Below are positions 10,115 to 19,122 of a stretch of 64,000 nt of DNA, piece by piece. Location of the stretch: NCBI RefSeq assembly GCF_036170895.1, contig NZ_CP108036.1:6069501-6133500 (forward strand), written 5' to 3'. Position 1 is the first letter of the stretch. The number at the start of each line of letters is the position of its first letter. This DNA is from Streptomyces erythrochromogenes. GTDB lineage: Bacteria > Actinomycetota > Actinomycetes > Streptomycetales > Streptomycetaceae. The translations under genes and the position numbers were made by a program. The notes under the pieces were generated by a model. The model did no database searches, had not been told where the DNA came from, and saw only the letters and a list, made by a program, of their open reading frames with translations.

Positions 10115-10285
10115 GCACCCGTTTCCACCCGCGTAGCGTCGGCTGACGGACCGCAAGGCCGGAACACCGCCGTCCGCGCCTCGCGACACCCTCCCGGCGG
10201 CCCGCCGTGCGGGTGCGGGCCGACGCACGCACCGGTCCCATGGGAGGAAACCGGTGGCAGCGGGCGACAGCCGGGCAGGTGGCGC

Positions 10286-11245
10286 ATGGCGATCAGCGTG
10301 GTCATCGCGGACGACCAGGAGATGGTCAGGACCGGCTTCCGGATGATCCTCGAAAGCCAGCCGGACATCGAGGTCCTCGCCGACGTCGTCGACGCAGGAG
10401 CCGCCCTCGCCGCAGTCGCCGAGCACCGCCCCGACGTCCTCCTCCTCGACATCCGCATGCCCAGGCTCGACGGCCTCGACGTCACCCGGCGCCTGTCCGG
10501 CAGCGACCGGCCACGCATCGTCATCGTGACCACCTTCGACCTCGACGAGTACGTCCACGCAGCGCTCCACGGCGGAGCGTCCGGCTTCCTCCTCAAAGAC
10601 GCGAGCCCGGCCATGCTGGTTGAGGCCGTACGGGCGGCAGCCGTCGGCGACTCCCTCGTCTCGCCCGCCGTCACCGTGCGACTGCTGCGCGAAATGGCGC
10701 CGAAGACCCCGGCCGCCCAGGCCCGCCGCCCCAGCGAACCCCTCACGGAACGCGAGCGCGACGTCGTGCGCTGCCTCGCCCGCGGGATGACCAACGCCGA
10801 GATCGCCGGCGAGCTCTACGTCTCCCTCTCCACCGTCAAGACCCACCTGGCCAACGTCCAGGCCAAACTCGACGCCCGCAACCGCGTCGAGATCGCCGCA
10901 TGGGCCCGGGAAAGCGGCCTGGCCCTCACCAACACCGCCAAGCACGCCGCCACCGCCACCGCCGTCCGCGTCACGCTGCGCACCGTCCCCGCCGGCCTCG
11001 AGGTCCGCATCGCCGACGACGGAGGCCGCCCCGCCCGCCTCTCCGAAAAGGCCCGCGGCGGCGGCTACAGACTCGCCGGCATGACCGAACGCGCCGAGGC
11101 CCTCGGCGGCCACTTCACCGCGGGCCCAGCCCCGGAGGCGGCTGGGTCGTCACCGCGGTCCTGCCCCTGTGACCCGACCGCCGTCTCACAGGCCGACTAC
11201 CCCCGCGACCTGCGCGCCCGCGCCACGTATTCTCGACAACCATGA
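10286..11245 (+). CDS. NarL/LuxR-type response regulator with a fused histidine-kinase C-terminal remnant
   Basis: The 319-codon frame starts with a complete response regulator: receiver domain (VVIADDQEMVRTGF, phospho-Asp in VLLLDIRMP, TTFD, K in FLLKD) and LuxR HTH (LTERERDVVRCLARGMTNAEIA to VKTHLANVQAKL) ending near residue 213. It then runs without a stop into the ATPase end of a sensor kinase: LTNTAKHA (N box), VRIADDGG (G box) and GGGYRLAGMTERAEALGG. The kinase lacks its sensor and DHp domains. Near 11137 the frame slips: one missing C in a C-run puts the normal kinase end (GGGWVVTAVLPL, stop at 11172) in another frame. The ORF therefore ends with foreign residues that overlap the next gene. 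The regulator part is probably functional; the tail is a deletion scar. Confidence 0.75.
   Translation: MAISVVIADDQEMVRTGFRMILESQPDIEVLADVVDAGAALAAVAEHRPDVLLLDIRMPRLDGLDVTRRLSGSDRPRIVIVTTFDLDEYVHAALHGGASGFLLKDASPAMLVEAVRAAAVGDSLVSPAVTVRLLREMAPKTPAAQARRPSEPLTERERDVVRCLARGMTNAEIAGELYVSLSTVKTHLANVQAKLDARNRVEIAAWARESGLALTNTAKHAATATAVRVTLRTVPAGLEVRIADDGGRPARLSEKARGGGYRLAGMTERAEALGGHFTAGPAPEAAGSSPRSCPCDPTAVSQADYPRDLRARATYSRQP
11228..11233 (+). promoter_or_regulatory. Probable -10 element giving a leaderless chorismate mutase mRNA
   Basis: TATTCT sits 8 bases before ATG 11242, and there is no ribosome-binding sequence between them. Transcription would start at or within a few bases of the start codon, as in many Streptomyces leaderless genes. 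Confidence 0.4.
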
Positions 11246-11604
11246 ACATCAGCGACCTCGACAACGGCACGGGCAACGGCAACGGCACGGGCCGCGCCGC
11301 CGACGGCATCGACGAGAGCGTCACCGCCGAACTCGCCCGCTTGCGGGACAGCATCGACAACATCGACGCGGCCGTGGTCCACATGCTCGCCGAACGCTTC
11401 AAGTGCACCCAGCAGGTCGGCCACCTCAAGGCACGCCACCAGCTGCCCCCCGCCGACCCCGGCCGCGAGGCCAGCCAGATCGCCCGGCTCCGCCAGCTCG
11501 CCGAGAACGCCAAGCTCGACCCCGCCTTCGCCGAGAAGCTCCTCAACTTCATCATCGCCGAGGTCATCCGCCACCACGAGACGATCGCCGCGGGCGAGGA
11601 GTAG
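11242..11604 (+). CDS. Chorismate mutase (AroQ class, monofunctional)
   Basis: A 120-residue protein. After a variable Gly/Asn/Thr-rich N-terminus (about 25 residues, imperfect GTGNGNGTG) comes the all-helical CM type II domain: LARLRDSIDNIDAAVVHMLAERFKCTQQVGHLKARHQLPPADPGREASQIARLRQLAE, then a final helix with FIIAEVIRHHE. It converts chorismate to prephenate for Phe/Tyr synthesis in the cytoplasm. Basic and acidic residues expected in the active site (R in the first helix, the K/R of the KARH segment, E near the third helix) are present. It overlaps the stray end of the chimeric frame before it. A -10-like TATTCT suggests a leaderless transcript. pepN follows after 39 bases. Confidence 0.9.
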   Translation: MNISDLDNGTGNGNGTGRAADGIDESVTAELARLRDSIDNIDAAVVHMLAERFKCTQQVGHLKARHQLPPADPGREASQIARLRQLAENAKLDPAFAEKLLNFIIAEVIRHHETIAAGEE

Positions 11605-11643
11605 ACACTCGGGTCCGGCCGCCCACTGCGGCAGCATGGGCCC

Positions 11644-14157
11644 ATGTCCGCACTGAAGCGCAACGAAGCGCAGCTCCGAGCCCAGCTCCTCGACGTCCAC
11701 CACTACGCCGTCACCCTCGACCTCACCGGCGACGACGACACCTTCGACTCCACCACCGTCATCCGGTTCACCGCACGGACCAGCGGCGACACCTTCGTGG
11801 AGCTGAAGCCGGACACCCTGCGCTCGGCGACCCTCGACGGCAACCCCCTCGACCCGGCCGCCCTCGAAGACAACCGGCTGCCGCTCACCGGCCTCACCCA
11901 GGGCCCCCACGAGCTGCACCTCGACACCCGCATGCGCTACTCCCGCACCGGCGAGGGCCTGCACCGCTTCACCGACCCCGCGGACGGGCACACGTACGTC
12001 TACAGCCAGATGTTCCTCGACGACGTCCAAAGGGTCTTCCCGGCTTTCGACCAGCCCGACCTGAAGGCCGTCTTCGAGTTCACCGTCACCGCACCCGGCG
12101 ACTGGACCGTCCTCGCCAACGGCATCACCACCCGCCTCGCGGACCGCGACACGGACGGCGCCGGCATCTGGCAGTCCGCCCCCACACCCGTCATCTCCAC
12201 CTACCTCGCCGCCGTCGCCGCAGGCCCCTGGCACAGCGTGACCACCGAGCACGCCGGACTGCCCTTCGGCATCCACTGCCGCCAGTCCCTCGCCCCCCAC
12301 ATGGACGCCGACGCCGACGAGATCCTCTCCATCACCAAAGCCTGCTTCGACCGCTACCAGGCCAAGTTCACCGAGCCCTACCCCTTCGACTCCTACGACC
12401 AGGCCTTCGTCCCCGAGTTCAACGCCGGCGCCATGGAGAACCCCGGCCTCGTCACCTTCCGCGACGAGTTCATCTACCGCTCCGCCGTCACCGACACCGA
12501 ACGCCAGTCCCGCGCCATGGTCATCGCCCACGAGATGGCCCACATGTGGTTCGGCGACCTCGTCACCCTCGCCTGGTTCGACGACATCTGGCTCAACGAG
12601 TCCTTCGCCGAATACATGGGCTACCAGACCCTCACCGAAGCCACCCGCTTCACCGACACCTGGACCGACTTCGGCGTCACCCGCAAGCCCTGGGGCTACG
12701 ACGCCGACCAGCGCCCCTCCACCCACCCCGTCGCCCCCGCCCCCGACGACGTCCCCGACACCGCCTCCGCCCTCCTCAACTTCGACGGCATCTCGTACGC
12801 CAAGGGCGCCTCCGCCCTGCGCCAGCTCGTCGCCTGGCTCGGCGAGAAGGACTTCCTGGCCGGCATCAACACCCACTTCGCCCGCCACAAGTTCGCCAAC
12901 GCCTCCCTCGCCGACTTCATCGACTCCCTCGCCGCCCACACCGAACGCGACGTCCGCGGCTGGGCCGACGCCTGGCTGCGCACCACCGGCATCGACACCC
13001 TCACCCCGCGCATCGAGGACCCCGAAGGCACCAACGGCTGGACCCTCACCGTCGACCACGACGGCAGCCGCCCCCACCACATCGCCGTCGGCCTCTACGA
13101 CCACGACCCCGTCGACGGCCGCATCCTCGAACTGCGCGAACTCCTCGACCTCGACGTCCCCTCCGACGAGATCATCTCGGCCGGCGGCGCACGCCCCGCA
13201 CTGCTCCTCCTCAACGACGCCGACCTCACCTACGCCAAGGTCCGCCTCGACGAAACCTCCCTCGAAACGGTCCTGCGCGGCCTCTCCGGGATCCCCGAGG
13301 CCCTCACCCGCGCCGTCGTCTGGAACTGCCTGCGCGACATGGTCCGCGACGGCGAACTCGGCCCGCAGGACTTCCTGGCCACCGCGGCCGCACACCTGCC
13401 CGCCGAACACGACCTCGCCATCGTCCAGGGCGTCCTCACCTTCGCCCGCAACGAAGTCGCCGTACGCTACGTCGCCCCCGAGGACCGCACGGAGGCACTC
13501 GCCACCCTCACCGGCATCGCCCGCGACCTCCTGCGCCGCACCGAGGACGGCTCGGAGCCCGGCATGCGGCTGACCGCCGTACGCACCCTCGTCGGCAGCG
13601 CCACCCAGCCCGACACCATCGCCGCCTGGCTCGCCGACGACACCGTCCCCGGCGGCCCCGCACTCGACCCCGAACTGCGCTGGCGCATCCTGGGCCGCCT
13701 CGCCGTCCTCGGCGCCATCGGCGAGAGCGAGATCGACGCCGCCCTCGCCGCCGACCCCAGCGCCACCGGCGAGGAAGGTGCCGCCCGCTGCCGCGCCGCC
13801 CTCCCCACCCCCGAGGCCAAAGCAGCCGCCTGGGACCGCCTCTTCCACGACGACAGCCTCTCCAACTACCTCTTCAGCGCCACCGCCCAGGGCTTCTGGC
13901 AGCCCGAACAGGCCGACCTCGTAGCGGAGTACGTGACCCGCTACTACCCCGAAGCCGTCGCCCTCGGGGCCCGCCGCGGCCCCGCCATCGGCGAAGCCGC
14001 CGGCCGCTACGCCTTCCCGGCCCACGCCGTCGACGAGGCCAACCTCAAGGCCGGCCAGGCCTGCCTCGCCGACCCGGACGTGATCCCGCTCCTGCGCCGC
14101 AAGCTCGTGGACCAGCTCGACGACCTGGCCCGCGCCCTCCGCATCCGCCGCCGCTAG
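11644..14157 (+). CDS. pepN: Aminopeptidase N (M1 zinc metallopeptidase)
   Basis: An 837-residue M1 peptidase, the usual length for actinobacterial PepN. The N-terminal beta-sandwich (about 1-195) is followed by the catalytic domain with GAMENPGLVTF (substrate N-terminus recognition), HEMAHMWFGDLVTLAWFDDIWLNE (HExxH-x18-E zinc site), and then the C-terminal ERAP1-like helical domain. It removes N-terminal residues from peptides in the cytoplasm. It lies 39 bases after the chorismate mutase on the same strand and is followed by the MITE-like region. The protein looks complete and ordinary. Confidence 0.95.
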   Translation: MSALKRNEAQLRAQLLDVHHYAVTLDLTGDDDTFDSTTVIRFTARTSGDTFVELKPDTLRSATLDGNPLDPAALEDNRLPLTGLTQGPHELHLDTRMRYSRTGEGLHRFTDPADGHTYVYSQMFLDDVQRVFPAFDQPDLKAVFEFTVTAPGDWTVLANGITTRLADRDTDGAGIWQSAPTPVISTYLAAVAAGPWHSVTTEHAGLPFGIHCRQSLAPHMDADADEILSITKACFDRYQAKFTEPYPFDSYDQAFVPEFNAGAMENPGLVTFRDEFIYRSAVTDTERQSRAMVIAHEMAHMWFGDLVTLAWFDDIWLNESFAEYMGYQTLTEATRFTDTWTDFGVTRKPWGYDADQRPSTHPVAPAPDDVPDTASALLNFDGISYAKGASALRQLVAWLGEKDFLAGINTHFARHKFANASLADFIDSLAAHTERDVRGWADAWLRTTGIDTLTPRIEDPEGTNGWTLTVDHDGSRPHHIAVGLYDHDPVDGRILELRELLDLDVPSDEIISAGGARPALLLLNDADLTYAKVRLDETSLETVLRGLSGIPEALTRAVVWNCLRDMVRDGELGPQDFLATAAAHLPAEHDLAIVQGVLTFARNEVAVRYVAPEDRTEALATLTGIARDLLRRTEDGSEPGMRLTAVRTLVGSATQPDTIAAWLADDTVPGGPALDPELRWRILGRLAVLGAIGESEIDAALAADPSATGEEGAARCRAALPTPEAKAAAWDRLFHDDSLSNYLFSATAQGFWQPEQADLVAEYVTRYYPEAVALGARRGPAIGEAAGRYAFPAHAVDEANLKAGQACLADPDVIPLLRRKLVDQLDDLARALRIRRR

Positions 14158-14653
14158 CCCTGTGGGCGGCTCGGCGGAACGGGGGGCCGGGGCCGGGTCC
14201 TGCGGGCGGCTCGGCGGAAGGGGGCCGGTGCCGGGTCCGGGGCCGGTCCGGGATGTCGTCCGGGACTGCATGATTTATGGCGCCCTGGCGGGAACGGCCC
14301 GCAGAGCGAATCACGCGCCAACAAAACACGTTCTACGTCCCGGACAACACCCCGGCCCACCCCCGGCCCCGACCCCGGCGGGCGGGTCCGGCTCGCGAGG
14401 CCGGTGACGGGGGCGGGGCGGGGTGCCGGCCGGGACGTAGAACGTGATTTGTTGGCGCGGCAGGAGCCTCTACGGGCCGGTCCGCTTCAGGCGCCATAAA
14501 TCATGCAGTCCCTGACGGCACCCCACCCCGGCCCCGGCACCGGCCCACCCGCACCGCCGATTCGGACAAACCCCGGCGGTTACCCCATTCGGGTCTGATC
14601 GTTGTACTGACCGGGTGCCACTACCGCACCCCGGCCAGCCCCCGGAGGTCCCG
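14158..14653. other. Intergenic region between pepN and the decarboxylase gene
   Basis: 496 bases without a supported gene. Contents: a short direct repeat right after pepN (GGGCGGCTCGGCGGAA at about 14164 and again at 14204), the 251-bp inverted repeat at 14262-14512, and an upstream region of the decarboxylase gene with an AT-richer patch near 14580-14610. I looked for a 19-bp iron box of the DmdR/IdeR type and did not see one. Confidence 0.6.
14262..14512. mobile_element. MITE-like 251-bp element with long terminal inverted repeats
   Basis: The ends are a perfect 23-bp inverted repeat (14262-14284 and 14490-14512) beginning GGGACTGCATGATTTATGG. Inside each arm, after about 28 poorly matched bases, lies a second 31-bp repeat with one mismatch (about 14313-14343 and 14430-14460) containing CACGTTCTACGTCCCGG. 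The 86-base centre is very GC-rich and non-coding. The arms (ATTTATGG, AACAAAACACG) are more AT-rich than the surroundings. There is no transposase and no clear target-site duplication. It could be a non-autonomous transposable element, the decayed shell of an IS, or a very large structured RNA/DNA hairpin. Confidence 0.55.
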
Positions 14654-16084
14654 TTGACAGCGCCGCACGGCACCCGGCATTCCGGCCGGCCGGAAGACCC
14701 CACGACAGCGCCGCACGGCAACGCGCTCGCCGGCGGAGCCACCGGCCCCCAGGCCCTGCGCCCCCTCCTCGACACCGTCCTCGACGCCCTCCGCACCGGC
14801 GCCGCCGAACGCCGCGGCCCGCTCCCCGCCGGCGGCCCCGACGCCGTCACCGCCCACGTCCGCACCACACTGGGCACCGTACTGCCCGACCACGGCACCG
14901 GCGACCACGAAGCCCTCCGCACCCTCGTCCACGCCCTCGCCGCCGGCGCCGCAGACCCCGCCGACCCCCTCTGCGCCGCCCACCTGCACTGCCCGCCGCT
15001 CGCCGTCGCCACCGCCGCGGACCTCGCCGCCGGCGCCCTCAACCCCTCCCTCGACTCCTGGGACCAGGCCCCCGCCGCCTCCGCGATCGAAGCCCTCCTC
15101 ACCCGCACCCTCGCCGCCGAGTTCTACGACACCCCCCACCCCGACGCCCTCGTCACCACCGGCGGCACCGAAGCCAACCAACTCGCCCTGCTCCTCGCCC
15201 GCGAACGCCACGGCCCCCGCCTCACCGTCCTGCACGGAGCAGGCGCCCACCACTCCGTCCCCCGCGCCGCCTGGCTCCTCGGCCTGCCCCCCGCCACCGA
15301 ACTCCCCACACCCGCCGGCGTCCTCGACCCGGCCCGCCTCGCCGAGGCCCTCGCCACCACCCCCGGCCCCACCCTCGTCACCGCCACCGCCGGCACCACC
15401 GACGCAGGCCTCATCGACCCGCTCCCCGCCATCGCCGACCTCTGCGACCACCACGGCGCCGACCTCCACATCGACGCCGCATACGGCGGCCTCCTCGCCC
15501 TCAGCCCCCGCCACCGCCACCGACTCGCCGGACTCGGCCGCGCCCACTCCCTCACCGTCGACCTGCACAAACTCGGCTGGCAGCCCGTCGCCGCAGGACT
15601 CCTCGCCGTCCCCGACACCGCGCTCCTCGCCCCCCTCGCCCACCAGGCCGACTACCTCAACGCCACCGACGACACCGAAGCCGGCCTCCCCGACCTCCTC
15701 GGCCGCTCCCTGCGCACCACCCGCCGCCCCGACGCCTTCAAGATCGCCACCACCCTGCGCTCACTCGGCCGCGACGGCCTCGCCCACCTCATCGACCGCA
15801 CCTGCGAGCTCGCCCAGCACCTCGCCCAGCGCCTCGACGCCCACCCCGGCTTCGAACTCCACGCCCCGCCCACCATCAGCACCGTCCTCTTCCGGCCCAC
15901 CCACGCCACCGACGACGAGCTCGCCACCCTGCGCCGCGCCCTCCTCCACCAAGGCCGCGCCGTCCTCGGCCGCACCCACGCCGACGGCCGCCTGTGGCTC
16001 AAAGCCACCCTGCTCAACCCGCACACCACGGCGGGAGACCTGGACACCCTCATCGCCCTCCTGGAAGGCAGCACCCACCGATGA
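14654..16084 (+). CDS. PLP-dependent lysine decarboxylase-like enzyme (DesA type)
   Basis: A 476-residue group II decarboxylase. TTG at 14654 was chosen because GGAGG lies 5 bases before it; GTG 14615 is possible. PLP-binding features: ALVTTGGTEANQLALLLARE, the Asp in HIDAAYGG, and the Schiff-base Lys in TVDLHKLGWQPVAAG. This is the pattern of siderophore-linked decarboxylases such as DesA, which makes cadaverine from lysine, or diaminobutyrate/ornithine relatives. The stop overlaps the start of the N-monooxygenase (ATGA), so the two are translationally coupled. DesA/DesB pairs begin desferrioxamine assembly, but no DesC acyltransferase or DesD synthetase gene follows here. Confidence 0.82.
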   Translation: MTAPHGTRHSGRPEDPTTAPHGNALAGGATGPQALRPLLDTVLDALRTGAAERRGPLPAGGPDAVTAHVRTTLGTVLPDHGTGDHEALRTLVHALAAGAADPADPLCAAHLHCPPLAVATAADLAAGALNPSLDSWDQAPAASAIEALLTRTLAAEFYDTPHPDALVTTGGTEANQLALLLARERHGPRLTVLHGAGAHHSVPRAAWLLGLPPATELPTPAGVLDPARLAEALATTPGPTLVTATAGTTDAGLIDPLPAIADLCDHHGADLHIDAAYGGLLALSPRHRHRLAGLGRAHSLTVDLHKLGWQPVAAGLLAVPDTALLAPLAHQADYLNATDDTEAGLPDLLGRSLRTTRRPDAFKIATTLRSLGRDGLAHLIDRTCELAQHLAQRLDAHPGFELHAPPTISTVLFRPTHATDDELATLRRALLHQGRAVLGRTHADGRLWLKATLLNPHTTAGDLDTLIALLEGSTHR

Positions 16085-17490
16085 CCGCCCAGCTCGATGC
16101 ACCCCACGACCTCGTCGGAATCGGCATCGGACCGTCCAACCTGTCCCTCGCCGCCCTCGCCCACGGCCTCCCCCAACAAGGAGCCGGCGAACTCGCCACC
16201 GCCTTCTACGAGCAGCGCCGCGACTTCCGCTGGCACCCCGGACTCCTCATCGACGGCACCACCCTCCAAGTCCCCTTCCTCGCCGACCTCGTCACCCTCG
16301 CCGACCCCTCCAGCCCCTGGAGCTTCCTCAGCTACCTCAAGCACAAGGAACGGCTCTACCCCTTCTACTTCGCCGAGCAGTTCCACATCCACCGCGCCGA
16401 ATACGACGCCTACTGCCGCTGGGTCGCCGGCCGCGTCCCCGGACTCCACTTCGGCCACCAGGTCGACGCCGTCCGCTGGAACCCCGAACGCGACCTCTTC
16501 GAAGTCGACTTCACCCAGCTCGACCCCGCCGGCGAAGCCGAAGCCCTCGGCCGCACCTACACCCGCAACCTCGCCCTCGGCATCGGCACCGCCCCCCACG
16601 TCCCCGAACCCCTGCGCCCCCTCGCCGAAGCCCCCACCGTCCCCGTCATCCACTCCGCCGACTACCTCGACAACCGCGAGCGCATCCTCGGCGCCGAACA
16701 CGTCACCGTCATCGGATCGGGCCAGTCGGGCGCCGAAGTCTTCCTCGACCTGCTCCGCGCCCGCCCCACCGGCCGCGAACGCCTCACCTGGCTCGCCCGC
16801 ACCCCCTCCTTCGCCCCCATGGAGTACTCGAAACTCGGCCTCGAACACTTCACCCCCGACTACACCCGCTACTTCCACTCCCTCCCCGAACCCGTACGCG
16901 ACCACCTCGTCCCCGCCCAATGGCAACTCCACAAGGGCATCGACACCGCCACCATCGCCGCCATCCACGACGAGCTCTACCGCCGCACCCTCCACGGCGG
17001 CTGGCCCGACGCCGTCCTCACCCCCGGCGTCACCGTCCGCACCGCCGGACGCGTCGCCACCACCAAGGTCGAACTCCACCTCGAACACGCCGAACAGGGC
17101 GCCCGCTCCCGCCTCACCACCGACGCCGTCGTCCTCGCCACCGGCTACCGCGAACGACCCCTCACCCGACTCCTCGCAGGCCTCGACCCCTACCTGCGCA
17201 AGGACTCCTCCGGCCGCCCCCGCATCGACGACCGCTACCGGATGGTCCTCGACCCCTCCGTCACCGGCAGCATCTTCGTCCAGAACGGCGAACGCCACAC
17301 CCACGGCGTCGGCGCCCCGGACCTCGGCCTCGCCGCCTGGCGCAGCGCAGCCATCCTCAACACCCTCACCGGCAAAGAGCCCTACCCCCAGCCCCCGCGC
17401 ACCGCCTTCACCACCTTCGGCCTCGAACAGCGCGAACACACCCGCCCCCGCCCCGCCGGCGAACTCCTCCCGCTCGTCGAGCACCCCTGA
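16081..17490 (+). CDS. L-lysine/diamine N-monooxygenase (IucD/DesB family)
   Basis: A 469-residue flavin N-hydroxylase. Start is the ATG overlapping the previous stop. Motifs: GIGIGPSNLSLAALA (FAD site with the family-specific GPxNLS), WHPGLLIDGTTLQVPFLADLVTLADP (substrate region typical of lysine/ornithine/cadaverine N-oxygenases), VTVIGSGQSGAEVF (NADPH site) and LATGYRERPL (the LATGY motif). It hydroxylates a primary amine with O2 and NADPH to give the hydroxylamine of hydroxamate siderophores. The upstream decarboxylase points to cadaverine as substrate (N-hydroxycadaverine product). Partners acting after it are absent locally. Confidence 0.88.
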   Translation: MTAQLDAPHDLVGIGIGPSNLSLAALAHGLPQQGAGELATAFYEQRRDFRWHPGLLIDGTTLQVPFLADLVTLADPSSPWSFLSYLKHKERLYPFYFAEQFHIHRAEYDAYCRWVAGRVPGLHFGHQVDAVRWNPERDLFEVDFTQLDPAGEAEALGRTYTRNLALGIGTAPHVPEPLRPLAEAPTVPVIHSADYLDNRERILGAEHVTVIGSGQSGAEVFLDLLRARPTGRERLTWLARTPSFAPMEYSKLGLEHFTPDYTRYFHSLPEPVRDHLVPAQWQLHKGIDTATIAAIHDELYRRTLHGGWPDAVLTPGVTVRTAGRVATTKVELHLEHAEQGARSRLTTDAVVLATGYRERPLTRLLAGLDPYLRKDSSGRPRIDDRYRMVLDPSVTGSIFVQNGERHTHGVGAPDLGLAAWRSAAILNTLTGKEPYPQPPRTAFTTFGLEQREHTRPRPAGELLPLVEHP

Positions 17491-17588
17491 GGGCCACCCC
17501 ACCGGCCGGACCAGACAGCGGCCCTCCGGCCGGGCGACCGCCCACCCCCCCGGCCGCGCCTCCCCGTACCGGCACTATCGTCGCCGTC

Positions 17589-19061
17589 ATGCAGCGCAGC
17601 AGTACCGACGGGGTCACCGTCCTGTGGCAGACCGCCCCCGCCCCCGGTCCCCTCACCGCCGTCCTCTCCTTCGGCACCGGGGTGCGGGACGAGACCGCCC
17701 CCACCCTCGGCGTCACCCGCCTCGTCGAAGCCCTCGCCATGACCCGGGTCGGCAACCGCCCGCACGAGTTCGGCAGCACCGTCGGCGAAGAGATGACCCA
17801 CTTCATCGCCACGGGAACCCCCGACGACATCACCGGCTTCCTCCTCGCCGTCTGCAGCGCCCTCGGCGACCTCCCGCTGCTCGACACCGGGCACACCACC
17901 CGCCTCCTCGGCATCCACGCCCCCCTGACCTGCGACCACCGCGGCTCCGCACCCCTCGACGCCCGCTACGGGCCCCACGGCCTCGGCCTCCTCGCCCACC
18001 AGCGCCCCGACACGTACGCCCGGCTCGGCCCCGACGCCGCCCGCACCCACGCCGCCACCCACTTCACCCGTGGCAACGCCGTCCTCACCCTCGACGGCCC
18101 CCCGCCCGCCGGCCTCAGCCTCCCCCTGCCCGCCGGAACCCGCCCCGACCGCCCCGCCCCCCGCCTGCGCGCCGACACAGCCGGAACCTGGCAGCACCGC
18201 CAGGTCGACACCGTCTCCCTCCTGCTCACCTCACGCGCCCACGAACCCGTCGCCGACGCCGCCTGCCACGTCCTCGGCCACCGCGTCGAGCACAGCACCC
18301 ACCGCACCCGCGGCATCACTGACGAACCCACCCTCCACCGATTCCTCCGTGACCGCCTCACCCTCGACCGCGTCCTGGCCCTCCACCCCGCAGACGGCCA
18401 CGCCGAAGAAGCCGCCGAGATCCTCTGGCAGGAAACCCTGAACCTCGCCCGCCGCGGCCCCACCCGCGACGAGCTCGACACCTTCACCGCCCACACCCGC
18501 GCCCAACTCGACTGCAGCCACAGCCACTGGACGGCACTCCACCGCGCCTTCACCGCCGAACACTTCGGCATCCCCCACCACGACAGCGGCACCCTCCTCG
18601 CCCAGCACACCGCCGTCACCGCGCAGGACGTCACCGACTACCTCCGCCGCGCCCTCACCGACGCCGTCCTCGTCGTCCCCCTCGACGCCTCCCCCCGCCT
18701 GACCACCCTCCACGGCACCCCGCTGCCCAGTTCCACCTGCTGGCGCTTCCACGGACAGCACACCCCGACGCCCGGCACCCGCTTCCGCATGAACCCCCTC
18801 CGCCGAGCCACCACCCCCCGCCACGAACGCGCCGAGTACGTCCTCACCTCCTGGGGCCTCGTCGCCCGCGACGCCCAGGACGAGCACCCCATCCGCTTCG
18901 ACGAGATCGCCCTCATGCGCCACGACGGCCCGGGCCGCATAGTCCTCGCCGGCTGCGGCTGCACCCAGCACGTGTACCCCGACCACGTCGCACGCGGCGA
19001 ACGCCTCATCGCCGCCCTCGACGCCGCCGTCCCCGCACACCTCGTCCGCACCGACGCCTGA
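17589..19061 (+). CDS. M16-like (insulinase-fold) protein without the zinc motif
   Basis: A 490-residue protein. ATG 17589 follows a 98-base gap after the N-monooxygenase. The N-terminal region (VTVLWQTAPAPGPLTAVLSFGTGVRDETAPTLGVTRLVEALAM) aligns in layout with M16 peptidases, which read GIAHFLEHLLF at this point. Here the HxxEH zinc motif is RLVEA, so both His are lost. A second region near residue 240 resembles the repeated M16 domain (HEPVADAACHVLGHRVEH), and the C-terminus looks unrelated to known catalytic sites. It is therefore probably a non-catalytic M16 homologue, perhaps a partner subunit or a binding protein. No signal peptide. Its position after the amine-hydroxylating pair may be incidental. 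Confidence 0.6.
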   Translation: MQRSSTDGVTVLWQTAPAPGPLTAVLSFGTGVRDETAPTLGVTRLVEALAMTRVGNRPHEFGSTVGEEMTHFIATGTPDDITGFLLAVCSALGDLPLLDTGHTTRLLGIHAPLTCDHRGSAPLDARYGPHGLGLLAHQRPDTYARLGPDAARTHAATHFTRGNAVLTLDGPPPAGLSLPLPAGTRPDRPAPRLRADTAGTWQHRQVDTVSLLLTSRAHEPVADAACHVLGHRVEHSTHRTRGITDEPTLHRFLRDRLTLDRVLALHPADGHAEEAAEILWQETLNLARRGPTRDELDTFTAHTRAQLDCSHSHWTALHRAFTAEHFGIPHHDSGTLLAQHTAVTAQDVTDYLRRALTDAVLVVPLDASPRLTTLHGTPLPSSTCWRFHGQHTPTPGTRFRMNPLRRATTPRHERAEYVLTSWGLVARDAQDEHPIRFDEIALMRHDGPGRIVLAGCGCTQHVYPDHVARGERLIAALDAAVPAHLVRTDA

Positions 19062-19122
19062 AACACGGACGGGGCCGCCGCCCGCCGCCGCGGACACCGG
19101 CCCCGTCACGAGTGAGGGCGAA

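Noticed and set aside
11197..14271. 1024-residue Gly/Val/Glu-rich frame on the minus strand, and a 1034-residue Arg/Pro-rich frame on the plus strand
   Set aside because: They lie antisense to or out of frame with chorismate mutase and pepN, show the composition expected of shadows in GC-rich DNA, and have no domains.
14540..14650. Iron box (DmdR/IdeR type) before the decarboxylase
   Set aside because: No 19-bp inverted repeat of the TTAGGTTAGG type was found.
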